Shown here: piece by piece, positions 10,199 to 19,178 of the stretch
Layout of the letters: every line of letters starts with the position of its first letter
Position numbering within the stretch: the stretch's first letter is position 1
NCBI GenBank assembly: GCA_011322625.1
Contig: DRMH01000012.1
Location: 1 to 64,000 of the forward strand
DNA: 64,000 bases
Direction of reading: 5' to 3'
DNA from: Thermosulfurimonas dismutans
Lineage (GTDB): Bacteria > Desulfobacterota > Thermodesulfobacteria > Thermodesulfobacteriales > Thermodesulfobacteriaceae
Translations under genes and position numbers: made by a program
Notes under the pieces: generated by a model
Told to the model about the DNA's origin: nothing
Database searches by the model: none
Seen by the model: only the letters and a program-made list of their open reading frames with translations

Positions 10199-11803
10199 AT
10201 GTCGGCCCGGGCGCTGGTTCTGCTGGCCGGGGTTATGTTCCTGGCCGGGTTCATCTTTTACGGGAGGCTTCTTTCGCGCTGGTTCGGGGTGGATGATCGG
10301 CGTCCCACCCCGGCCCATCGTTTGCGGGACGGCCTGGATTTCGTTCCCACCTCCACGCCGGTGCTTTTCGGGCATCATTTTGCCTCCATCGCCGGGGCCG
10401 GGCCCATCGTGGGTCCCATCCTGGCCGCCTCCTATGGATGGCTGGGGGTCTTCCTCTGGCTGGTGCTGGGGGCGGTCCTCGCCGGTGGAGTCCACGACAT
10501 GGGTTCCATTATGGCCTCTCTGCGACACGAGGGGCGCTCCATCGGGGAAATCCTGCGGCAATATCTGGGGCCGGCGGCCCAGAAGGGGTTTCTGCTCTTC
10601 GCCGTGGCCACCCTGATTCTGGTGGTGGCCGCCTTTGATGTGATTGTGGCCAAGACCTTCGTGGCCTCTCCCCCGGTGGCCACCGCTTCCCTGGGGTTCC
10701 TCCTCCTGGCGGTGGTCTTCGGCATACTCTATTACCGGGTTCGTCTTCCCCTGGGAGGCCTCACCCTTCTGGGGATCCTGGGCCTCCTTTTTTCCATCTG
10801 GGCCGGATTCCGATGGCCCCTTCACCTTCCGGAAACCACCTGGAGGCTTCTTCTTTTTGCCTATATCTTCGTGGCCGCGGTCTTTCCGGTATGGCTCCTG
10901 CTTCAACCCCGCGATTACCTCAATGCCTTTCTCCTCTACGGTCTTCTCCTGGGGGCCTTCTGCGGCCTTCTCCTCCATCCTCCCAGGATAGAGCTTCCGG
11001 CCTTTACCGGTTTTTCCAACCAGTTGGGCCCCCTCTTTCCCATCCTGTTTGTGATTACCTCCTGCGGGGCCATCTCCGGTTTTCATTCCCTGGTGGGCTC
11101 CGGCACCACCGCCAGGCAGGTGGCCCGGGAATCACAGGCCCGCTGGGTGGGCTACGGAGCCATGCTTCTCGAAGGGTTGCTGGGCGTCATCTCCCTCTGT
11201 GCCGTGGTGGGTCTGAGTCTGGCCGATTATCAGGGGCTCCTCCACACCCGGGGGCCCATCGCCACCTTTGCCACCGGGGTGGCGGGTTTCTTCTCCGCCC
11301 TGGGGATCCCTTCGGAAAAGGGACGGGCCTTTGCCGCCCTGGCGGTCTCGGCCTTTGCCCTCACCTCCCTGGACACCGCCACCCGCGTGGCCCGCTTTAT
11401 GCTCGAGGAACTCTTCTCCCGGGAGGGGGAACATGTCTCCACCCCCCGGAGCCGGGTGGCCTTTACCCTTGTCGCGGTGGGGCTTTCAGCGGCTCTGGCC
11501 TTCTCCGGGGCCTGGCAGAAGATCTGGCCCCTTATGGGAGCGGCCAATCAACTTCTGGCGGCTCTCGCCCTTCTGGCCCTTACGGTGTGGTTAACCGTGT
11601 CCGGAAAACCGCGCGGGTTCACCCTCCTCCCGGCCCTCTTTATGTTTGCGGTTACCCTTACCGCTCTGGGGATCATCTTCCACCGGAATATGCGTTCCGG
11701 GCATCTCCTGCTCTCCGTCCTGGCCCTGCTGTTGCTGGGACTTACCCTCTTTCTTTTGGGCGTAACCCTGAAACGCGTGCCCCGTCTTCCGGAGAGATCC
11801 TAG
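10199..11803 (+). CDS. CstA-family carbon starvation/peptide transporter
   Basis: TPVLFGHHFASIAGAGPIVGPILAASYGWLGVFLWLVLGAVLAGGVHDMGS; start trimmed to ATG 10199. Confidence 0.93.
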   Translation: MSARALVLLAGVMFLAGFIFYGRLLSRWFGVDDRRPTPAHRLRDGLDFVPTSTPVLFGHHFASIAGAGPIVGPILAASYGWLGVFLWLVLGAVLAGGVHDMGSIMASLRHEGRSIGEILRQYLGPAAQKGFLLFAVATLILVVAAFDVIVAKTFVASPPVATASLGFLLLAVVFGILYYRVRLPLGGLTLLGILGLLFSIWAGFRWPLHLPETTWRLLLFAYIFVAAVFPVWLLLQPRDYLNAFLLYGLLLGAFCGLLLHPPRIELPAFTGFSNQLGPLFPILFVITSCGAISGFHSLVGSGTTARQVARESQARWVGYGAMLLEGLLGVISLCAVVGLSLADYQGLLHTRGPIATFATGVAGFFSALGIPSEKGRAFAALAVSAFALTSLDTATRVARFMLEELFSREGEHVSTPRSRVAFTLVAVGLSAALAFSGAWQKIWPLMGAANQLLAALALLALTVWLTVSGKPRGFTLLPALFMFAVTLTALGIIFHRNMRSGHLLLSVLALLLLGLTLFLLGVTLKRVPRLPERS

Positions 11804-12453
11804 GGAAGCCCCAGTAACTTGTGAAGCTGGATCTGGAACCTTACCGGCAGACGGTCCCGCAGGATGAGGCGGGCCAGTTCCGGAGGAGGCATCTTTCCCC
11901 AGACCGGGGAGAAGAGGACCTGGGTGAAATATGTAAGCCCCAGTTCATGCACCTTCTCCCGGGCCCAGAGGTAGTCTTCCTCGTCGGCAATGACGAACTT
12001 GATCTGATCCTTGCGATCCAGATACCGCAGATTGGCGTAAAGGTTGGCCCGGCTCATGCCCGAGGAGGGGGTTTTGAGATCCATGATCTTGACCACCTCC
12101 CGGGGGACCCGGGAAAGGGAGATACTGCCGTTGGTTTCCAGATAGATTCGGGCCCCTTCGGAAAGCAGGGCCTCCATTAGGGGATAGACCCCGGCCTGAA
12201 GCAGGGGCTCTCCTCCGGTGAGGAGCACCTCGCGCAGCCCGGAGGTTCGCCAGCGCTCAAGGATTTCCGTCAGGGTGAAAAGGGTGCCGCTTTCGGGGGC
12301 TCGAGCCCCCGGGGTGTCGCACCAGGAGCAGGCCAGATTGCAACCGGAAAGTCTCACCAGAAAGACCGGGCACCCGGCAGCGGTTCCCTCCCCCTGCAGG
12401 GTTACCAGGAGCTCGGCGACCCGGAGCGAATCAGTCCTCAAGGTAGCTGGCAC
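11800..12453 (-). CDS. queE: 7-carboxy-7-deazaguanine synthase (radical SAM)
   Basis: LQGEGTAAGCPVFLVRLSGCNLACSWCDTPGA; adjacent queD. Confidence 0.93.
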   Translation of the reverse strand: MPATLRTDSLRVAELLVTLQGEGTAAGCPVFLVRLSGCNLACSWCDTPGARAPESGTLFTLTEILERWRTSGLREVLLTGGEPLLQAGVYPLMEALLSEGARIYLETNGSISLSRVPREVVKIMDLKTPSSGMSRANLYANLRYLDRKDQIKFVIADEEDYLWAREKVHELGLTYFTQVLFSPVWGKMPPPELARLILRDRLPVRFQIQLHKLLGLP

Positions 12454-12802
12454 AGGCCCTTTCGGTTTCGCACACCGTAACCCGATAGACCTTTACCGGT
12501 TTTCCGGCGAGTCGTTCCCGGAGCCGATAAAAGATGTACCGGGCCAGGTTTTCCGAGGAGGGATTGAGTTCGCGAAAGGCCGGAAGTTCGTTGAGATTAC
12601 GGTGATCGAGTTCGGCCAGGACCTCCCGCAGGGCCCTTTTGATCTCCTTGAAATCGATGAGGATCCCGATGGAGTTAAGATCCATGCCCCGTACCGCCAC
12701 CTCAACCTTCCAGTTGTGTCCGTGGAGATGCTCGCAGGCCCCTTCGTATCCCCGAAGCTGGTGAGCGGCGGAGAATTCGTCTTTTACGGTAAGTTCGTAC
12801 AT
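12431..12802 (-). CDS. queD: 6-carboxy-5,6,7,8-tetrahydropterin synthase
   Basis: MYELTVKDEFSAAHQLRGYEGACEHLHGHNWKVEV; start trimmed to the internal Met. Confidence 0.92.
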   Translation of the reverse strand: MYELTVKDEFSAAHQLRGYEGACEHLHGHNWKVEVAVRGMDLNSIGILIDFKEIKRALREVLAELDHRNLNELPAFRELNPSSENLARYIFYRLRERLAGKPVKVYRVTVCETERACASYLED

Positions 12803-12806
12803 CTCT

Positions 12807-13235
12807 TTAATGGAGGAATCTGAATAAAGTGACCAGGATGGTGAGGAGAGCAAACCCCGCCCCCATGAACCATTGCATGAAGTTTAGCCTTTTTTCCATG
12901 GCCTCGAAGCGCTTGTCCATTTCCCGCTGGAGGGCCTCAAAGCGTTTATCCATGGCTTCAAACCGTTTGTCTATGGCTTCAAAGCGTTTATCCATGGCTT
13001 CAAACCGTTTGTCTATGGCTTCAAACCGAGCGTTCATCTCGCGGAGCATAGAGAGCTGGATCTCGCGCAGGGCCTTCAGTTCTTCCTCCACCCGGATGAT
13101 CCTTTCCATGAGGGAAAGTTCCCGGGCCCGAAGCTCGTTTTCCTGGATAAACTTGGCCACGGCCTCAGAGACAAGCTTTTCTATGAGAGGCCTTAAGGCT
13201 TCCTCGGAGAATCCGGGGTTGGAAGCAGCGGACAC
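12807..13235 (-). CDS. Coiled-coil protein with heptad KRFEA(I/M)D repeats and C-terminal TM helix
   Basis: RFEAIDKRFEAMDKRFEAIDKRFEAMDKRFEALQREMDKRFEAMEKRL, then hydrophobic C-terminus; SD GAGG before GTG. Confidence 0.8.
   Translation of the reverse strand: MSAASNPGFSEEALRPLIEKLVSEAVAKFIQENELRARELSLMERIIRVEEELKALREIQLSMLREMNARFEAIDKRFEAMDKRFEAIDKRFEAMDKRFEALQREMDKRFEAMEKRLNFMQWFMGAGFALLTILVTLFRFLH
12942..13025. repeat. Two perfect 42-bp tandem copies (each two 21-bp heptad units) inside the coiled-coil gene
   Basis: gcgtttatccatggcttcaaaccgtttgtctatggcttcaaa at 12942-12983 and 12984-13025. Confidence 0.9.
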
Positions 13236-13254
13236 TTTTTACCTCGCTCCTTAA

Positions 13255-13329
13255 TGGAGGCGGCGCGGGGATTCGAACCCCGGATTCACGGCTTTGCAGG
13301 CCGTCGCCTTACCACTTGGCTACGCCGCC
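13255..13329 (-). tRNA. tRNA-Cys (GCA), 3' CCA encoded
   Basis: Reverse complement GGCGGCGTAGCCAAGTGGTAAGGCGACGGCCTGCAAAGCCGTGAATCCGGGGTTCGAATCCCCGCGCCGCCTCCA folds as cloverleaf. Confidence 0.95.
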
Positions 13330-13353
13330 GTTTTAGCCCCTTCCATTTTACCA

Positions 13354-13425
13354 TGGCGGCGGAGGGACTCGAACCCCCGACCTAGGACTTATGAGATCCC
13401 CGCTCTACCGCTGAGCTACGCCGCC
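13354..13425 (-). tRNA. tRNA-Met (CAT), elongator-like anticodon loop; 3' CCA not encoded
   Basis: Reverse complement GGCGGCGTAGCTCAGCGGTAGAGCGGGGATCTCATAAGTCCTAGGTCGGGGGTTCGAGTCCCTCCGCCGCCA. Confidence 0.92.
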
Positions 13426-13459
13426 AGCATCTACTATAATCTTTCAGGGGATGCCTCCT

Positions 13460-13488
13460 TTGTCAAGAGTCCGGAGTTAGGCTTAAAT
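13460..13488 (+). promoter_or_regulatory. Putative promoter of Crp/Fnr gene: TTGTCA-17-TTAAAT, 9 nt before ATG
   Basis: 5/6 -35 and 4/6 -10, 17-bp spacer. Confidence 0.5.
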
Positions 13489-13497
13489 ATAAGTTCT

Positions 13498-14163
13498 ATG
13501 GAAGTAAAGGAGATCCTGAAGAAATCCACGCTATTTCGGGGACTTTCCGAGGAGGATCTTTCCCGGCTGGCGGAAATAGCCCTGCTCCGGTCCTATGACA
13601 AGGGCGGGGTGATCTTTTCCGCCGAGGAGGAGGCCCGGGGGTTTTATCTGGTGGCGGAGGGGATGGTCAAGATTTATAGATTATCGGCCCGGGGGCGACA
13701 GCAGACCCTACATATCCTGGGGCCCGGAGAGGCCTTTGCCGAAGCGGCCCTCTTTTCCGGTTCCCGATATCCGGCCTGGGCCGAGGCCCTCACCCCGGCC
13801 CGGGTCCTCTTTTTCCCCCGGGAGGCCTTTCTGGAACTCATTCGACGACGCCCGGAGCTGGCCCTGAATATGCTCGCCCTTCTCTCCCTGCGTCTCCGGA
13901 CCATGGCCGCACTGGTGGATTCCCTGTCCCTAAAGGAGGTCCCGGAACGCCTGGCGGCCTATCTCCTCTATCTTTTGGAGCATCGGGGGCCGGAGTTCGA
14001 GCTGGAGATCCCTAAAGGCGAACTGGCCGCCCTCCTGGGGACCGTGCCCGAGACCCTCTCCCGGGTGCTTTCCCGCTTCTCCGAGGAGGGGCTCATCCAG
14101 GTCTCCGGCCGCCAGATAAGGATTCTGGATGAGGGGGGATTGCGTCGAATTGGGCGGGGATAG
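13498..14163 (+). CDS. Crp/Fnr family transcriptional regulator
   Basis: cNMP-binding fold, then HTH: IPKGELAALLGTVPETLSRVLSRFSEEGLI; track start spans tRNAs and was trimmed to 13498. Confidence 0.93.
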   Translation: MEVKEILKKSTLFRGLSEEDLSRLAEIALLRSYDKGGVIFSAEEEARGFYLVAEGMVKIYRLSARGRQQTLHILGPGEAFAEAALFSGSRYPAWAEALTPARVLFFPREAFLELIRRRPELALNMLALLSLRLRTMAALVDSLSLKEVPERLAAYLLYLLEHRGPEFELEIPKGELAALLGTVPETLSRVLSRFSEEGLIQVSGRQIRILDEGGLRRIGRG

Positions 14164-14773
14164 ATACCTGGTTCTCCCCCGGCGACTTTCTCGCATGAGG
14201 GAGGTGCTGGAAAAACGCCAGAGGGATCTGGTCCTTTTCATGGATCGGGTCCGCAACGAACACAATTTCTCCGCTCTCATCCGCACGGCCGAAGCGGTGG
14301 GCATCCTGCGCATCTTTTACGGATATCCGGATCCCAAGGGCCCGCCGATCAACGAGGCGGTAACCCTGGGGGCCCATCGCTGGGTCTTTCTGGAAAGGGT
14401 GGAGGATCCGGTGGAGAAACTCCGGGAGTTTCTTCGGGATGGATATCAGGTAGTGGTAACCTGGCTGGGAGCCGGGACCCGGGACTTTCGCGAGGTGGAC
14501 TACACCCGCCCCACAGTGATCGTGGTGGGGAACGAAGTGGAAGGGGTCTCGCCGGAGCTTCTGCCCCTGGCCACCCACCGGATCATGATCCCCATGATGG
14601 GGATGGTTCGTAGTCTCAACGTTTCCGTGGCCACAGGTATCATCCTCTATGAGGCCTTTCGCCAGCGCGAAGCCGCGGGCCTCTACGAACGCCCTCAACT
14701 CAGCCGGAAGGAGATGGAGGCCATCCTGGAAAAATGGGCCTATGAGGACATCATCACCCAGCGCCGACGCTAG
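14129..14773 (+). CDS. trmH: tRNA (guanosine-2'-O-)-methyltransferase, SpoU/TrmH family
   Basis: VLEKRQRDLVLFMDRVRNEHNFSALIRTAEAVGI; VVGNEVEGVSPELL; IPMMGMVRSLNVSVATGIILYEA. Confidence 0.92.
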   Translation: MRGDCVELGGDRYLVLPRRLSRMREVLEKRQRDLVLFMDRVRNEHNFSALIRTAEAVGILRIFYGYPDPKGPPINEAVTLGAHRWVFLERVEDPVEKLREFLRDGYQVVVTWLGAGTRDFREVDYTRPTVIVVGNEVEGVSPELLPLATHRIMIPMMGMVRSLNVSVATGIILYEAFRQREAAGLYERPQLSRKEMEAILEKWAYEDIITQRRR

Positions 14774-14775
14774 TT

Positions 14776-14804
14776 TTGACAAATTTAAAGTTCAAGTTTA
14801 ATTT
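14776..14804 (+). promoter_or_regulatory. Putative promoter TTGACA-17-TAATTT, 6 nt before ATG of the DUF4143 ATPase
   Basis: Perfect -35; spacer contains near-palindrome AAATTTAAA-GTTCAAG-TTTAATTT; no SD. Confidence 0.5.
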
Positions 14805-14810
14805 TTCCGC

Positions 14811-16004
14811 ATGTATGTTCCACGTCTTCTTAAAAGGGCCGTGGATGAAGCGGTAAAGAATTTTCCTGCGGTCCTCATCACCGGCCCCCGCCAGTCCGGA
14901 AAGACCACCTTTCTTCTCCGGGAATTCGGGGATCGCTATACCTATGTGAGCTTTGACGACCCTCTGGAAAGGGAGTTCGCGCTTTCCGATCCCCGGGGTT
15001 TCCTCTCCCGTTTTCGGGATAAACGCGTCATTCTGGACGAAGTCCAGTATGTTTCCCAACTTTTTCCCTATCTCAAAATGGAAATAGATCGCAAACGTCA
15101 TCTTTCCGGGCGTTTTCTCCTTACCGGATCCCAACAGTTTCAACTCATGAGTCAGATTACCGAGTCCCTTGCCGGGCGTGTGGCCCTCTTGGAACTGCTC
15201 CCCTTTTCCTTTTCCGAGATTAAAGATCTGTTCCCCCGAAGAACGCTCGAGGAACACCTCTGGCTCGGAGGATACCCGGAGGTCGCGTTATATCCCGAAA
15301 AGAGGGACCTCTGGGTTCGTTCTTATCTTCAGACCTATCTGGAAAGAGATGTGCGCCAGCTGCAAAATATCCGCGAGCTGAAACTTTTTGAGACTTTTAT
15401 CCGGCTTCTCGCCGCCCTCCACGGCCAGGAATTGAATTACAGTCGTTTAGCCGCGGAGGTGGGAGTGAGTGTACCCACGATAAAGAGCTGGATCTCGGTG
15501 CTTGAGGCCTCCTATATCGTCTGTCTTCTGCCTCCGTTTTATCGCAATCTCCGCAAGAGGGTGGTCAAGAGACCCCGGTTCTATTTCCTGGATAGCGCCT
15601 TGGTCTGTACCCTTACCCGCTTACCCTCTCCGGAGACGGCTCTTTCCGGTCCCCTGGGAGGTCCCCTCTTTGAGGGGTGGGTGGTCTGTGAGGCCCTAAA
15701 ACTCATGGCTCACTTGGGCCTTTCCCCCGATCTTTATTACTTCCGCACCCGCCAGGGCTTGGAGGTGGACCTGATCCTTCCCCTTCAGGGAAAACTTTAT
15801 CCGGTGGAAATCAAACTCACGGCTACCCCGACGCCCAGGCACTGGGAGCCTCTAAGAAAATTCAGGGAACTTGCGGGAAAGGAAGCCGGGGAGGGGGTAT
15901 TGGTCTGCCAGGTGGAGGAGAGAAGGCTCCTCCCTCAGGGAAATCTGGCCCTTCCCTGGTTTGAGTTTCCCCTCTGGCTTGAGGATAAACTCCGTTCAGG
16001 ATAG
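14811..16004 (+). CDS. AAA ATPase with C-terminal DUF4143
   Basis: PAVLITGPRQSGKTTFL Walker A, VILDEVQ, LLTGSQQF, DUF4143-like C-terminus with EVDLIL...EIK. Confidence 0.9.
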   Translation: MYVPRLLKRAVDEAVKNFPAVLITGPRQSGKTTFLLREFGDRYTYVSFDDPLEREFALSDPRGFLSRFRDKRVILDEVQYVSQLFPYLKMEIDRKRHLSGRFLLTGSQQFQLMSQITESLAGRVALLELLPFSFSEIKDLFPRRTLEEHLWLGGYPEVALYPEKRDLWVRSYLQTYLERDVRQLQNIRELKLFETFIRLLAALHGQELNYSRLAAEVGVSVPTIKSWISVLEASYIVCLLPPFYRNLRKRVVKRPRFYFLDSALVCTLTRLPSPETALSGPLGGPLFEGWVVCEALKLMAHLGLSPDLYYFRTRQGLEVDLILPLQGKLYPVEIKLTATPTPRHWEPLRKFRELAGKEAGEGVLVCQVEERRLLPQGNLALPWFEFPLWLEDKLRSG

Positions 16005-16262
16005 GGCCTCGGCCTCGTCGTCCAGGTAAAAGACCTCGAGTTCCAGTCCCTCCCTTTCCAGCTCCGCTACCAGACGATCTACCTGATGGGCCCGGGCGGG
16101 GTTCCCCTCGGAATGTACCGGAAGCCTGAGCGCGGCCCTGGGAGGCCGATAAGAGTAAACCTCCACCTCCAGCCGGAAATCCGCAGGCAATCCGGGGAGC
16201 CTTTCCCTGAAAAACCTTTTGAGGAAGAGCCGCAGATCCTTGGCCGAACGAAAGGTTTTCAT
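15996..16262 (-). CDS. Hypothetical protein
   Basis: MKTFRSAKDLRLFLKRFFRERLPGLPADFRLEVEVYSY...; occupies the gap and ends in a 9-nt convergent overlap. Confidence 0.55.
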   Translation of the reverse strand: MKTFRSAKDLRLFLKRFFRERLPGLPADFRLEVEVYSYRPPRAALRLPVHSEGNPARAHQVDRLVAELEREGLELEVFYLDDEAEALS

Positions 16263-16333
16263 CCTTAAAGGATTTACAGGGTGGAAATTTTTTAGTAAAG
16301 CCTTGAAGGATAACACCTTGCGGAGGGGAAGAG

Positions 16334-18079
16334 ATGAAAAAGGCGGTGCTGATCCTGGTCCTGGGGTTTTTGTGCTTGGGAATGAAGGGATGGGCCGCGG
16401 AAACCGCCCCTCCCGGGGAAAAACTCCTGCGCCTCCATCTCACCGGAAGGGTGCTGGATACCCACAAAGAGCCAGTGGATGAGGCCGAGATCCGGCTCCT
16501 GATCAGCGGAAAGCCCCTCTCCTTCCGTAAGGGCCGACACGGGCATGAAGAGCTGGAAAGCCTTAAGACCGAGGCCGACGGTTCCTTTCAGGTGGTGGCC
16601 GAGGTGCCGGAGGAAACCTTCCGTAAGGGAAAACTGGTGGTGGAGATTTACAAGAGCAGTTTCCGGCCCGTGGAACTGGAAATAGATCCCTCGGAATGGG
16701 CCGTACACGGACAGGATCTCTTCGTGGTCAAGAACGTGATCCTCAAACGATATCCCGGCCCGGCCTTCTGGATCTCAACCGTGGTCTTCATCCTGGCTTA
16801 CGTGCTCATAAGTTTCGAACTCCTCCATCGAACCGTGGCGGCCATGCTGGGAGCCGCCCTGATGCTCACCGTCACCTACACCCTGGGTATCTGGGATCCC
16901 GCCTTCCATATCATTTCTTATGAACGGGCCATCGCCGCCATCGATATGAACGTGATCTTTCTCCTTATGGGCATGATGATCATTGTGGGGGTGCTCAAAC
17001 GCACCGGGATCTTCCAGTGGTGTGCGTACAAGAGCTATCAACTGGCCCGGGGGAACGTATTCCTGCTCTGCGTAATCCTTTCCACCTTCACGGCGGTTAC
17101 TTCGGCCTTTCTGGATAACGTTACCACCATGCTGCTCCTTACCCCGGTAACCATCGAGATCGCCCTTTCCCTGGGGATCTCCCCTCTGGTCCTTCTCATT
17201 CCCGAGATCCTGGCCTCCAACATCGGGGGCACAGCCACCCTCATCGGTGATCCCCCGAACATCATGATCGGTTCCTACGCCGGGCTTACCTTCATGCAGT
17301 TCGTGGAGAACCTCGGGCCGGTGGTGGCCCTCTCCATGGTGGCCCTTTTCTTCTTTTCCCGGGTGGTCTATGGGAAGGATTACGCCCGGGCCAGGGTGGA
17401 GGACGTAGAGGCCTTTATCGCCAAGCTTCGCGAGGAATATCGCATCACCGACGGCACCCTGCTTGCCGTGGGGCTGATCATCATGACCGTGGTGATCTTT
17501 TTCTTCGTCACCCACGGCATCTTTCACATGGAGGTTTCGGTGGCCGCGCTCTTCGGGGCCTCCCTCCTTTTCACCTATGCCCTGGTAACCAAAAAGGTGG
17601 ATCTCCTGGAGGTGGTGGAAAAGGACATCGAATGGACCACGCTCCTGTTTTTCATATTCCTTTTCATCCTGGTGGGCTCGGTGGAGGAGACCGGGCTGCT
17701 GGATATGGTGGCCGATGGGGTTTACAAGCTCTCTCAGGGTTCCCTTACCGTGGCCACCTGTCTCATCCTCTGGGTGGCGGCCATCATGAGTGCCTTTGTG
17801 GATAATATCCCCTTTACCGCCACCATGCTTCCCATCACCGCCTATCTGAGTCGGGTCATCCCGGGGGCCGAGACGCATGTCCTGTGGTGGGCCTTGGCCC
17901 TGGGGGCCTGTTTCGGCGGTAACGGCACCATGATCGGAGCCAGCGCCAATGTGGTAACCCTGGGGATCGCCGAGGCCGCCGGACATCGGATCAAATTCTT
18001 TGAGTACATGAAGGTGGGATTCATTTATATGCTCATAAGTGTGGCCATAGCCAACGTATGGCTTCTGATCTTCTATTAA
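16334..18079 (+). CDS. ArsB/NhaD (SLC13-like) permease with N-terminal signal peptide and periplasmic carboxypeptidase-regulatory-like domain
   Basis: Signal peptide; LHLTGRVLDTHKEPVDEAEIRLL beta domain; permease motifs FLDNVTTMLLLTPV, NIGGTATLIGDPPNIMI, FVDNIPFTATMLPI, GGNGTMIGASANVV. Confidence 0.9.
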   Translation: MKKAVLILVLGFLCLGMKGWAAETAPPGEKLLRLHLTGRVLDTHKEPVDEAEIRLLISGKPLSFRKGRHGHEELESLKTEADGSFQVVAEVPEETFRKGKLVVEIYKSSFRPVELEIDPSEWAVHGQDLFVVKNVILKRYPGPAFWISTVVFILAYVLISFELLHRTVAAMLGAALMLTVTYTLGIWDPAFHIISYERAIAAIDMNVIFLLMGMMIIVGVLKRTGIFQWCAYKSYQLARGNVFLLCVILSTFTAVTSAFLDNVTTMLLLTPVTIEIALSLGISPLVLLIPEILASNIGGTATLIGDPPNIMIGSYAGLTFMQFVENLGPVVALSMVALFFFSRVVYGKDYARARVEDVEAFIAKLREEYRITDGTLLAVGLIIMTVVIFFFVTHGIFHMEVSVAALFGASLLFTYALVTKKVDLLEVVEKDIEWTTLLFFIFLFILVGSVEETGLLDMVADGVYKLSQGSLTVATCLILWVAAIMSAFVDNIPFTATMLPITAYLSRVIPGAETHVLWWALALGACFGGNGTMIGASANVVTLGIAEAAGHRIKFFEYMKVGFIYMLISVAIANVWLLIFY

Positions 18080-18100
18080 TTCCTGGCAGGAGGACAAAAG

Positions 18101-19042
18101 ATGCCCCAGAGGTTTCTACCTCACCTGGCCAAGCCCATGGTTCCCCTGGGTAAGGACGGGTCTTCGGAGATGCTCCTGGATTTTCTGGTGTGCATGCTCC
18201 GGGAGATGCCCCCCGGGCTGGTGGAGAAGATCTATCTGGTCCATGTGGTTTCGGATGATGCCCTGAAGAAGGCCCTGGGCCGGGACCTGCGCCTGGAGGC
18301 CCTCCTGGAGGAAAGCGGTCTGTTGCGGGATCTTTATGAGAAATATCTTCAGGAGGAGGCCCGGCCCTTTCTGACTCAGGCCGAGGAACGTCTGCGGAGG
18401 GATCTTCCGGAGGTGGCGGTGGAGAGGGTCATTTTGCGCGGTCATCCTCCGCGAGAACTGGTGCTCTGGGCCCATCGCGAGGGGATAAAGGCGGAGATCA
18501 TCGCCCGTCGGGCCCGATCCCATCTGGCGGAACTGGTGCTGGGAAGCTGTACCCATGCCCTTTTGCATCGTCCGGGCGAACATTCCACCTATGTGGTGGG
18601 GCGCCTTTTCGCGGAGAAGGCCCACTGCCGCGATCCGCGATTCCTGGTGTGTCTCGATGGGTCCCCTTACGCCCGTAAGGCCCTGGAGGAAGCCGCCGGG
18701 CTGGGGCTGCTCTGGGAGCCCCGGGAGATTGTGTTGCTCTATGTGGTGGAAATCCTTTCGGTCCTGGAAAAGAAGATCCGTTCCGAACAGGCGGAGGCGG
18801 TGCTCGCCGAGGCCGAACAGTTCCTGCGGGACCTGGGTCTCAGGACCCGCATCCTCACCAAAAGGGTTTCCGGAGACCCGGCGGAGGAGATCGTGCGGGA
18901 GGCCGAGGCCGGGGGTTACGATCTGGTCTTTCTGGGGCGTCGCGGGATGGGGTATCTCAAAGAGGTCCTGGTGGGAAGTGTTTCCGAACGGGTGATCCAC
19001 CGGGTTGTTTCGCCCACCGTGGTGGTAGTAAATAGAACTTAA
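18101..19042 (+). CDS. Universal stress protein, tandem USP domains
   Basis: RFLVCLDGSPYARKALEEA; VFLGRRGMGYLKEVLVGSVSERVIHRVVSPTVVV; following SLC13-like gene. Confidence 0.88.
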   Translation: MPQRFLPHLAKPMVPLGKDGSSEMLLDFLVCMLREMPPGLVEKIYLVHVVSDDALKKALGRDLRLEALLEESGLLRDLYEKYLQEEARPFLTQAEERLRRDLPEVAVERVILRGHPPRELVLWAHREGIKAEIIARRARSHLAELVLGSCTHALLHRPGEHSTYVVGRLFAEKAHCRDPRFLVCLDGSPYARKALEEAAGLGLLWEPREIVLLYVVEILSVLEKKIRSEQAEAVLAEAEQFLRDLGLRTRILTKRVSGDPAEEIVREAEAGGYDLVFLGRRGMGYLKEVLVGSVSERVIHRVVSPTVVVVNRT

Positions 19043-19098
19043 CAACCCCAAAACGGGTACAATTACCCCAGATGGCCGATTTTGGTAAAAAATTCCGT

Positions 19099-19127
19099 TT
19101 GACAGGCGGACCAAAAGTTGCTAAGAG
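19099..19127 (+). promoter_or_regulatory. Putative promoter TTGACA-17-TAAGAG upstream of TSUP gene
   Basis: Perfect -35, weak -10; SD-led gene starts at 19179. Confidence 0.35.
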
Positions 19128-19178
19128 ACTCTGAGATAAAGAAGAGTTGAAACGGAACTAAGTTTCGGAGGCGGATAG

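Noticed and set aside
12942-13025. Short direct repeats as a CRISPR-like array
   Set aside because: Repeats are contiguous 21/42-bp coding heptads with no spacers.
19055-19068. GGGTA-CAAT-TACCC hairpin after the USP gene as terminator
   Set aside because: Short stem with no adjacent T-tract; could be an operator or chance.
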